Source: Streptomyces noursei ATCC 11455
GTDB lineage: Bacteria > Actinomycetota > Actinomycetes > Streptomycetales > Streptomycetaceae
NCBI RefSeq assembly: GCF_001704275.1
Contig: NZ_CP011533.1
Span: 9,362,001 to 9,426,000 of the forward strand
Direction: 5' to 3'
DNA: 64,000 bases
The translations under genes were made by a program, and so were the position numbers. A model generated the notes under the pieces. That model saw only the letters and a program-made list of their open reading frames with translations, made no database searches and was not told the origin of the DNA. This document shows, piece by piece, positions 56,578 through 64,000 of this stretch. Within the stretch, counting starts at the first letter, position 1, and each line of letters begins with the position of its first letter.

Positions 56578-57267
56578 CTGAGGCGGACCTGGCGCGGGTT
56601 GTCGGGGTGATCAGCGACTGCAGGACCGAGGAGAAGATTCCGCACGTCGTGGCCTGCCGCGCGCTCGGCGTGTCACCGGCCTGGCACTACAAATGGCGCA
56701 AAAGACCCGTGAGCCCGACGAAACGCGAGGTCAGACGGGCTGCGCTGATCGAGCGGATCAAGCACTTCTTCGCCGCCTCGGGCGGCACGTACGGATCCCC
56801 CAGGATCACGCTCGACCTGTGGGCGGAGGGCTGGCAGGTGTCCGTGAACACGGTCGCCGAGATCATGACCGAGCAGGGCTGGTACGGCCGGCCACCGAAG
56901 AAGCGCAGGTCGCTGACCCGGCTGGGCAAGCGGAAGGCCGCCCGTGACCTGGTGGGACGGCACTTCGACGCTATCGCTCCCGACGTGCTGTGGGTGGGCG
57001 ACATGACCGAGATCGATACCCAGGAAGGGAAGCTGTACCGGCGACGGTGATCGACCTGTTCTCCCGCCGCTGCCTGGGCTACGCCATGGACGCACACCAC
57101 GACACGGCCCTGCAGATGGCGGCCGCGACACGCGGCGGCACCATGGACGGAGTGATCTTCCACTCGGACCGCGGCAGCGAATACACGTCCGCGGCCTACA
57201 ACGACCTGTGTGACCGACTGCGCGTAGTGCAGTCCATCGGGCGCGTGGGGTCGTGTTTCAATACGTA

Positions 57268-58378
57268 TTGAGCCGAAACTTCTTGGTTGTCTTGTGCGTT
57301 GAGTGGTCGTGGCGATCGAGGTGGGGGATGCGCGGTTGTTGTCGGCGGCCGCGCAGGAGGTGGTGCGGTTGCGGGTGGTGGCCGCGCTGGAGTCGGGGCG
57401 GGTGGGCTCGTACCGCGAGGCGGCCGAGGTGTTCGGTGTCTCGTCGCGGTCGGTGGGTACGTGGTGGCGTGCGTACCGGACCGGGGGCCGGGAGGCGCTG
57501 GCCGCCCCGGTGAAGACCGGGATGGGCCGGGACGAGCTGGTCAGCGACCAGGACCGGGCGGTGCTCTTCCAGGCGATGGCCGACTACACCCCCGAGGATC
57601 TGCTGATCGGCGGGCCGCTGTGGACCCGGGCCCTGGTCGGCGAGCTGATCCGGCTGGTCACCGGCGTGACGATGACCGAGCAGGGCATCGGCAAGTGGCT
57701 GCGACGCCACGGTTTCTCCCCGCAGCGCCCGGACCGGCGCTCGTACCGGCAGGACCAGGAGAAGGTCGACGTCTGGCTGCAGCAGGACTACCCGGCCATC
57801 GCCGCCCGGGCCTCGGCTGAGAAGGCGGTGATCGCGTGGGCCGACCAGTGCGGCCTGTGCTCGGACACCGCCCCGCCCGGCAGGAGCTGGGCTCCAGCCG
57901 GCCAGACCCCCGTCGTGCGCGTGAACGGCCGACGGTTCCGGGTGAACATCATGTCCGCCATCGCCTCCCGCGGCTCGCTCTGGTTCACCGTGTTCACCGG
58001 CAAGTTCACCGCGAAGGTCTTCACCGTCTTCCTCGACCGCCTGGCCCGCCAAGCCGGCCGCAAGGTCCACGTGATCGCCGACCGGCACCCCGTTCACCGC
58101 AGCAAGACCGTCCGCGCCTGGCTGGAGGCCAACAGCGACCGCGTCGAACTGCACCTGATGCCCGGCTACAGTCCCGAACTCAACCCCGACGAGCTCCTGA
58201 ACGCGGACCTCAAGCGCCACGTCCACGCCGCACGCACCCGCTCGGCGGACGACCTCGCCCACGAGACCCGACGCTTCCTCCACCGCCGCCAGAAACAACC
58301 CCGCACCGTCCGCGGCTACTTCCACACCCACCACGTCCGCTACACCATCGAATAGGCAATCAAATAGTTTTGCCTCAA
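57268..58378 (+). mobile_element. IS630-family element, complete (1111 bp)
   Basis: Ends TTGAGCCGAAACTTCTTGG and, on the other strand, TTGAGGCAAAACTATTTGA; TA dinucleotides flank both ends (57266-57267 and 58379-58380). Inserted in orfB of the IS3 element. Confidence 0.9.
57303..58355 (+). CDS. IS630 family transposase
   Basis: 350 aa from GTG. Helix-turn-helix GSYREAAEVFGVSSRSVGTW, a winged HTH_33 region (WTRALVGELIRLVTGV), then DDE blocks IAWADQCGL (Asp), VHVIADRHPVHRSK (Asp) and YSPELNPDELLNADLKR (Asp/Glu). Complete. Confidence 0.92.
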   Translation: MVVAIEVGDARLLSAAAQEVVRLRVVAALESGRVGSYREAAEVFGVSSRSVGTWWRAYRTGGREALAAPVKTGMGRDELVSDQDRAVLFQAMADYTPEDLLIGGPLWTRALVGELIRLVTGVTMTEQGIGKWLRRHGFSPQRPDRRSYRQDQEKVDVWLQQDYPAIAARASAEKAVIAWADQCGLCSDTAPPGRSWAPAGQTPVVRVNGRRFRVNIMSAIASRGSLWFTVFTGKFTAKVFTVFLDRLARQAGRKVHVIADRHPVHRSKTVRAWLEANSDRVELHLMPGYSPELNPDELLNADLKRHVHAARTRSADDLAHETRRFLHRRQKQPRTVRGYFHTHHVRYTIE

Positions 58379-58635
58379 TAACGCCGCCGCCGAGGCGTTC
58401 AACTCGCTGATCAAGGTCGAGTACATCCACCGGCACCGTTTCCGGACCCGGGCCGAGGCCCGCCTGAAGATCGCGACGTGGATCGCGGACTTCTACAACA
58501 CCAGACGCCGGCACAGCCGGGCTGGCGGTCTCCCGCCCGTGGAGTTCGAGCGGATGATCCGTCAGCAACGCCAAGCCGCCCGCGAGAAGCGCGAAGCGGC
58601 GTGAGACAGGACTCTACGTTCCCGGGGGATTGACA

Positions 58636-59083
58636 TGCGCCGCCTGCCCTGGCGGGACATCGCCCTGGACCACTACGAGCGCACCCGTGCCCACCACCGC
58701 CTGGAGATCCGCAGGCTGAAGACCGCGGCCTTCGCCCACATCGACTATTCCGACGCGGCCCAGGCCCTCCAAGTTGTGCGCTGGCGCAAGGACTTCACCA
58801 GCGGCAGGCTCACCATCGAACGCGTCTACCTGATCACCAGCCTGCCGCCCGGCGCCGTGAGCGGCGCCCAGCTCGCCGAATGGATCCGAGGGCAATGGAA
58901 GATCGAAAACCTGTTACACCACGTCCGGGACCGCACCTTCCGCGAGGATGACTCCAAGATCCACGTCGGCCGGCTCCCTCGCGTCATGGCCGGCCTGCGC
59001 AACCTCGCCATCAGTGTTCACCGCCAGGATGGACGCACCAACATCGCCGCCGCCCTACACGAAGCGGCCCGCGACTGGAACCG
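58636..59083 (+). pseudogene. ISAs1-family transposase C-terminal fragment, duplicate of 62536-62983
   Basis: 448 bases with one mismatch (59072) to the near-complete copy at 61851. LVVRW-type core with HVRDRTFREDDSKIHVGRLP. It starts in mid-gene directly after an IS3 end and stops at an IS630 fragment. Confidence 0.9.
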
Positions 59084-59179
59084 CCCCCGGCCGCCCTCGG
59101 CCTCACCGGATGAACCCGGACAGAAAGCGATCATGCAACGGCCCCTGCCTGTGACCTGGTCGGAGCGGACGCCGACGGC

Positions 59180-59626
59180 CCGCTTGTAGGGCCGCTGAAA
59201 AGTCAGGCCCCACCGCTTGAGGCACTTGCCCACCCCGGGCTCGGTCAGCCGCACCCGGTACAGCTTCGCGATCAGGTCACCGACCAGGCGCCGGGTCCAC
59301 AACTGGCCCACCAGCCCCACATCACAGGGCCGCTGATCGAGAACCGCCTGCCGCACCGCCGCCTGTTTCGCCTCGCACAGTACCTGGTGCACGCCCACCG
59401 GCCGGCCTTTAGGCCGGGCAAGCAACGCGTCCCGGCCTCCGGCCTGCCACTTCACCCACCAGCTGTCCACGGCCTTGAGCGACACCCCGAAAACCGCCGC
59501 GACATCCTCGCGGTCCCGCCCCGCCACCAGCGCGGCCACCGCCCGCAGACGCAGAACCTCCTGCGCTGACGGCGGCAGATGCCGCGCGTCCCCCACCAGA
59601 TCACTCACACCCAGCTCAACGGCCAA
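59180..59626 (-). pseudogene. IS630-family transposase N-terminal fragment
   Basis: Helix-turn-helix VAAVFGVSLKAVDSWW and winged part LWTRRLVGDLIAKLYRV, ending FQRPYKRAV. No DDE domain. Confidence 0.8.
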
Positions 59627-59673
59627 GAATCAGAAGTGTTTCGGATCAATAAAGGATGGGCCGAGGAGAGACC

Positions 59674-61482
59674 ATGAGGAGATATGCTTCGATTTCGGTG
59701 AGTGTAGTGGCTTCGGCAGTAAGTGCGTCTTTAATATTGCCAGCAGGGACAGCCTCTGCATTTACCAGGGTAATTCAATCGCGTCACACTAAGGTTTGTG
59801 GATCGAGTCGACTCAACATCAATGATGCGGAGGAAGAGAAAAAGGGTGTCGTCACCTTTAATGGCTGTGATCAGAACGTAAGCAGCGATTCGGCGCTAGT
59901 TGATAAGTATAACTGGACGGAAGAAAATGAAGGCTCCCATGTAAATTTTCGGCCGTCGGATTGTGACGTCACGTTCGAGAATGATGATAGGCAGGCCCGC
60001 GTAAAGTGTAATCAAAATGACCATTTCTCCATGGCTGAGTTGTACGTTAGCGCGCGGGGTGCGGATTCTGCGACTGAAGGGCCTGGCGCAAAATTTGAAG
60101 GCCGCATAATGATTCCGGCAGACGGTTCAGAGTGGCTCTTGGAACCGAAGAATTTTAAGATTAAGGAGGCTCTTTCTGGGCCCGGTAGCAGCATCCTCGG
60201 CATTTTGCCAGTGGAAGGTATGCCCGATGAAGCGTGTCACTACAGTCGAATTAAGACCGATAATCTTTTTGTGGTCCCAGATTTCCTCCTGCCAGATACG
60301 TCCGCTGGTGGGTGGCACACAATAAATCAAGGGCGAGCAGGAAAGGGTCAGCCTGTAATTAACGGGACGCAATATCTTGAGCTGCTCAAGAGTGCTGACA
60401 GTAAGCTTAAGAACTTCCTAGACAGTCGACCATCAGGGGCGTTTAAGACGTCCAATGGTGGCGTAGTTTCAAGCGATGAAGTCGCACAGGCTTTCCGGGG
60501 GTTTGCAACGGAGGTAGCGGTTGACCTTGTCAGGAATCCACTCCAGGCGGCGAATTTTACTGCACACAGCGCTGCGGGCAATTTACTCGCAGGCTGGGGA
60601 CTTTATGCAACACTTTCGGATAACAGCGCAATTGCTGCTGATAAGGTTTCTGCATATACCGGAATGGGGGCCGCGGTAGTTGACGCCGCAACCCCTTTTG
60701 CTAAACGCGCATTTGCGAAATTTACGGGAGGTTCGGCTTCACGTATCGCGATAAGTGCAGGTAAGCTGGTCCCCTATGCGGGATGGGTGTTAGGAACCGC
60801 ATCGGATGGTGCTGCGCTGGCCAGCTCTATCACTAAGGGGGATAGCTCGGGAGTCGCTATAGATGGAGCCGCCTTTCTTGGCAGCTTCCTTCTGCCCTGG
60901 TTCCCACCGGCTGCGTTGTTATATATACCGTCATTAATTAATGCCCTCGATAGCGCCTTGGCCACCCCCGGCGTGCCCTCCCTTACTGTCGATGGAATGA
61001 ATGCTTTTGCGGCGCCAGTGTTAACCGAGATGGTTTCGGATGTTACGAGTCCTTCTGATGCCGAGGTCACTCAAATTGTGGGATCGGCCGGCTATGCGGA
61101 CTTCGTATATTCAAATATCAGCGGCGGGGAGCCCGGTAATGACTTTGGCGCTTACGTTAAAGACATTGCGCGTGCGAAGGGTAAGAGTAAACTAGATTCG
61201 ATGAGGGAGCATCCAGAAGCATATTACGACCTTTTTGAGAGCGTGGTGAACGTTTGGGTCGACGAGGCGACAATTCCACTTGCGAAGCGAATTGCGGAGG
61301 GTGGAAATCCGTTCACCCTTTGGTGGGACGCCGGTAGGCACTATAAGGATGCTTTCAAGAAGGGAATAAAGAAGAATAAGTCCTATATCATCGATGCCTT
61401 CAAGCGGAGTTTGGACCTCAATGAAGAAAAGATACTTAGCCGCTGGGGTGATAAGGCGGAGGAAGTAGCTCGCTCTTGGTGA
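59674..61482 (+). CDS. Large secreted protein of unknown function, low G+C
   Basis: 602 aa. Signal peptide to about residue 29. Residues 30-200 are beta-rich and polar with five cysteines (42, 65, 97, 112, 188). Residues 290-430 are hydrophobic: a helix near 359-383 (LVPYAGWVLGTASDGAALAS) and a longer one near 396-428 (AAFLGSFLLPWFPPAALLYI) form a possible helical hairpin. The C-terminal 70 residues are basic and helical. I do not recognise the family. Several TTA codons occur (first at 59731). One counted 60-base line (60361-60420) is 45% G+C, far below the neighbours. GAGGAG precedes the ATG at 59674. Confidence 0.75.
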   Translation: MRRYASISVSVVASAVSASLILPAGTASAFTRVIQSRHTKVCGSSRLNINDAEEEKKGVVTFNGCDQNVSSDSALVDKYNWTEENEGSHVNFRPSDCDVTFENDDRQARVKCNQNDHFSMAELYVSARGADSATEGPGAKFEGRIMIPADGSEWLLEPKNFKIKEALSGPGSSILGILPVEGMPDEACHYSRIKTDNLFVVPDFLLPDTSAGGWHTINQGRAGKGQPVINGTQYLELLKSADSKLKNFLDSRPSGAFKTSNGGVVSSDEVAQAFRGFATEVAVDLVRNPLQAANFTAHSAAGNLLAGWGLYATLSDNSAIAADKVSAYTGMGAAVVDAATPFAKRAFAKFTGGSASRIAISAGKLVPYAGWVLGTASDGAALASSITKGDSSGVAIDGAAFLGSFLLPWFPPAALLYIPSLINALDSALATPGVPSLTVDGMNAFAAPVLTEMVSDVTSPSDAEVTQIVGSAGYADFVYSNISGGEPGNDFGAYVKDIARAKGKSKLDSMREHPEAYYDLFESVVNVWVDEATIPLAKRIAEGGNPFTLWWDAGRHYKDAFKKGIKKNKSYIIDAFKRSLDLNEEKILSRWGDKAEEVARSW

Positions 61483-61850
61483 TCTGTGGCAGCGCTAAGG
61501 TGTGCTCCATGGTTAGACTTTGACATACTGGGCGATCTGCTGGTTGCTGCGTTATCCAGCAAGGACGAGGAGGGTTATGCAGAACCCCTGAAAAGGCCGC
61601 TGTCGACCTGCATAAAGTAACGCGCCCCGCTCCTGGAGCCTTTTCCAACCTGATGTGGTTGGTGGGGGTGTAGGCAGGGGTCCTTGCGAGATCGAAGATC
61701 GTCCGGTTCGCCGGAGTTGTCGTGAAGCAGGGTGAGCGTCCTGGTTCGGGCAGAAGGGGAGCGCAGTACAGGCACGGCCTCGGTGATCATGTGGGTGTCG
61801 AAGTCCCATGAGCGCTTGGTGAGTCCGTGCCTGCATCTGCATGTTCCCGC
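61483..61850. other. Region between secreted-protein gene and ISAs1 transposase
   Basis: The right part (from about 61600) becomes G+C-rich again and probably holds the ISAs1 left end. No gene recognised. Confidence 0.4.
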
Positions 61851-63068
61851 ATGCCTGCCGCGCTGGAACAACTGGCCCCGGTTTCTGCTCCGGTCCCGCT
61901 GATGGACGCGGTCCGTCTGTCCGTATTCCTGGATCTGGTTCCCGATCCACGCGGCTGCCGCGGACGCCGCTATCGGCTGTCGGCGCTGGTGACCGCTGCC
62001 GCGGCGAGTGTCCTGGCCGGCGCCCGCTCGCTCATCGCGATCACGGAGTGGATCAGCGACGCACCGGCGTGGGCCTGCCGGACCCTCGGCTTCCCCGTCG
62101 ATCCGCTGACCGGACAGGTCCGCGTTCCGCACCCGCATACGCTGCGACGCCTCCTCGTGCAGCTCGACGGCGATGCCCTGGACACCGCGATCGGCGCGTT
62201 TCTCACCGCCCGCGCCACCCCGGCCGGGCCCGGACTGCGCGCGATCGCGGTCGACGGCAAGGCCCTGCGTGGCTCGCGCACCTCCACCACCGGCTACGTC
62301 ACCCTGCTCGCCGCAATGGACCACACCGGCACCGTCCTCGCCCAGCGCCAGGTCGCCGACAAGAGCAACGAAATCCCCGCGTTCGCCCCGCTGCTGGACA
62401 GCGTCGACCGGACCGGCACCGTGATCACCGCCGACGCGCTCCACACCCAGCACGCCCACGGCGCCTACCTCCGAGCCCGCGGCGCCCACTACATCGCGCA
62501 CGTCAAGGCGAACCACCCCACCCTCTTCGACCGCGTGCGCCGCCTGCCCTGGCGGGACATCGCCCTGGACCACTACGAGCGCACCCGTGCCCACCACCGC
62601 CTGGAGATCCGCAGGCTGAAGACCGCGGCCTTCGCCCACATCGACTATTCCGACGCGGCCCAGGCCCTCCAAGTTGTGCGCTGGCGCAAGGACTTCACCA
62701 GCGGCAGGCTCACCATCGAACGCGTCTACCTGATCACCAGCCTGCCGCCCGGCGCCGTGAGCGGCGCCCAGCTCGCCGAATGGATCCGAGGGCAATGGAA
62801 GATCGAAAACCTGTTACACCACGTCCGGGACCGCACCTTCCGCGAGGATGACTCCAAGATCCACGTCGGCCGGCTCCCTCGCGTCATGGCCGGCCTGCGC
62901 AACCTCGCCATCAGTGTTCACCGCCAGGATGGACGCACCAACATCGCCGCCGCCCTACACGAAGCGGCCCGAGACTGGAACCGTGAGGAGCCCCGAAGTT
63001 CTCGGACAGCGGTCCCCATAGGATCGAAGTCCAGAACGACGGAGAGAGCACGTGGCACAGAAGCGTAG
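61851..63068 (+). pseudogene. ISAs1-family transposase, C-terminus replaced
   Basis: DPRGCRGRRYRLSALVTAAA N-terminal region, IAVDGKALRGSRT (Asp), VITADALHTQHAHGAYLRAR (Asp), HYIAHVKANHPTL and WKIENLLHHVRDRTFRED (Glu). All catalytic blocks are in one frame; only the last few residues after DWNR are replaced by IS3 sequence, reading to a stop at 63068. Activity is uncertain, though the core is complete. Confidence 0.85.
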
Positions 63069-63372
63069 GAAGTTCAGTCCCGAATTTAGGGACGAGGCAG
63101 TCCAGATGGTGGTTGTGGAGTCCCGCCCGATCGCTGAGGTCGCCCGAGAGATACAGGTGAACGAGGGAACGCTGGGCACCTGGGTCAGCCGGTACAGGCA
63201 GGAGCACGCTGGGGAGGAGCCCCCGCTGAACATCAGCGAACGTGCCCGCCTTCGCGAATTGGAACGTGAGAATCGGGAACTCCGTATGAAGACCGAGTTC
63301 TTGGGAAAAGCTGCGGCCTTCTTCGCCCAGGAATACCGGTGACGGAGAAGTACGAGTTCATCGACGGCGAGA
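62984..63372 (+). mobile_element. IS3-family element, 5' part
   Basis: Left end TGAGGAGCCCCGAAGTTCTC. It holds a full orfA and the first 11 codons of orfB (GTG at 63340), then is cut at 63372. Confidence 0.85.
63052..63342 (+). CDS. IS3 family OrfA
   Basis: 96 aa from GTG with GGAG upstream. Helix-turn-helix RPIAEVAREIQVNEGTLGTW and an acidic coiled helix (RLRELERENRELRMKTEFLG). orfB is missing, so it cannot transpose alone. Confidence 0.85.
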   Translation: MAQKRRKFSPEFRDEAVQMVVVESRPIAEVAREIQVNEGTLGTWVSRYRQEHAGEEPPLNISERARLRELERENRELRMKTEFLGKAAAFFAQEYR

Positions 63373-63373
63373 G

Positions 63374-63401
63374 GCCTATTCACGGGGGTTTCAACCATCG
63401 T
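63374..63401. repeat. Solitary IS end
   Basis: CCTATTCACGGGGGTTTCAA and eight further bases; same as 50941-50968 reversed and similar to the right end at 63964-63985, but in direct rather than inverted orientation to it. Confidence 0.6.
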
Positions 63402-63410
63402 TATGTGACG

Positions 63411-63985
63411 TCACATGAGGCGAGAGTCTCGATGATGCGGTGGGTCCGGGCGGCCTTGATGTCGTGGACGGCCCCTGGCAACGGGGGGTGAGGGCCACAG
63501 GATTTGACCGAAGGGATCGGCGATGACCTGCACGTTCATGCCGTGCCGCTTGTGTTTCCCGGAGTGGTACGGGCGGTCGGCGGCGATGCGGTCGATGGGG
63601 AGCAGTGTCCCGTCGAGGATCACGAAAGCCTTGCCTGCCGCGGTCTCCATCGCCTGCTGCAACGTCGGTGCAAGGGCCGCCAGAACATCGATACCCTCGT
63701 GGACGTAGCGGCAGACGGTGGCGGTGCCGATCGCGAAACCCGCTGCAAGGCGGGCATAGGTATCCCCGCACCGCAGATACGCCAGGACCAGCAGAGCCTG
63801 ACGACCTGCAGTCAACCGCCGCCACCGCGTCCCGATCTCCTGACGGTGCACCCTCAGCTGTCCGGCGAGGAACTGCAGGGAGGCGCTGGACAGATCGATC
63901 GCCGACGGATAGACAAGCACACGAAGCTCCTGGTGGACATGGTTGATCTTGGTCGACAACCCGAGGTCTATTCACGGGGTTTCAC
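63411..63985 (-). pseudogene. IS5-family element fragment with frameshifted transposase
   Basis: Minus strand from about 63959. Helix-turn-helix ARLAAGFAIGTATVCRYVHE, FVILDGTLLPIDRIAADRPY (first Asp) and KHKRHGMNVQVIADPFG; an extra C in the C-run near 63485-63490 shifts the frame before AVHDIKAARTH. The C-terminal half is missing. The right terminal end lies at 63964-63985. Confidence 0.8.
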
Positions 63986-64000
63986 CAGCCTTTCTTGTAG

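Larger units (their letters stand above)
56565..58604 (+). pseudogene. IS3 family OrfB, frameshifted and split by IS630
   Basis: Three pieces: to about 57045 (HYKWRKRP, TYGSPRITLDL, LWVGDMTEID), 57046-57259 in the next frame after a lost T (ATVIDLFSRRCLGYAMDA, HSDRGSEYTSAAY, GRVGSCF), and 58379-58604 (AAAEAFNSLIKVEYIHRH, FYNTRRRHS). The DDE residues are there but in separate frames. Confidence 0.85.
56223..58630 (+). mobile_element. IS3-family element interrupted by IS630
   Basis: Left end TGAGGTTCCCC at about 56224 and right end near 58630 (GTAGAGTCC-type repeat on the other strand). orfA and orfB are present, but orfB carries a frameshift and the IS630 insertion. Confidence 0.8.

Noticed and set aside
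59674..61482. Homology to diphtheria-toxin-type proteins based on the hydrophobic hairpin.
   Set aside because: No catalytic ADP-ribosyltransferase motif or receptor domain can be seen, and the hairpin resemblance by eye is too weak to claim.

Overview
The window looks like chromosomal (or large linear plasmid) DNA of a Streptomyces or close relative. G+C is very high, GTG starts and GGAGG ribosome sites are common, and the gene content is typical: a SpoIIE-type phosphatase, a secreted NodB deacetylase, a PadR/SGNH pair, and an HMG-CoA reductase of the actinobacterial mevalonate-pathway type. The species cannot be named from the sequence alone.

Bases 1-28286 are mostly ordinary single-copy genes: an ArsR-like regulator/SRPBCC pair, a DHFR-fold protein, a quinone-oxidoreductase-like enzyme, a META-domain lipoprotein, a divergent SDR/TetR pair with an operator palindrome, an M14 carboxypeptidase, a pirin, a two-component system facing a lipoprotein / adaptor / ABC exporter operon, a flavoprotein, a NodB deacetylase, a DUF6882 protein, an orphan WXG100-like gene, an orphan HMG-CoA reductase, PadR plus SGNH hydrolase, a PP2C phosphatase and a CPBP protease. 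Decay already shows here: frameshifted MFS and ketosynthase remnants at 18.1-20.1 kb and a MarR fragment at 28.1 kb.

Bases 28287-64000 are an insertion-sequence graveyard. I recognise elements or fragments of ISAzo13-like, IS3, ISL3, IS4, IS630, ISAs1, IS5 (898-bp type and IS427-like type) and IS701 families, plus three group II introns. Many are nested. Only four non-mobile genes remain: an alpha/beta hydrolase (30446-31174), a small secreted protein (47324-47701), a DUF4239 membrane protein (51108-51857) and a large secreted protein of unknown function (59674-61482). The last three use TTA codons, and the large one is visibly low in G+C, so they look imported.

The most striking structure is at 31610-36763. 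An IS3-family element is split between orfA and orfB by one group II intron, and that intron carries a second complete group II intron in its 5' domain (a twintron). Removing both on paper restores the expected orfA stop overlapping the orfB start, and both introns keep intact maturase genes and domain V/VI hairpins. A second notable pattern is that four copies of one 898-bp IS5 element carry all four combinations of two SNPs, implying recombination or gene conversion between copies. I found no CRISPR array, rRNA or tRNA gene, or recognisable phage.
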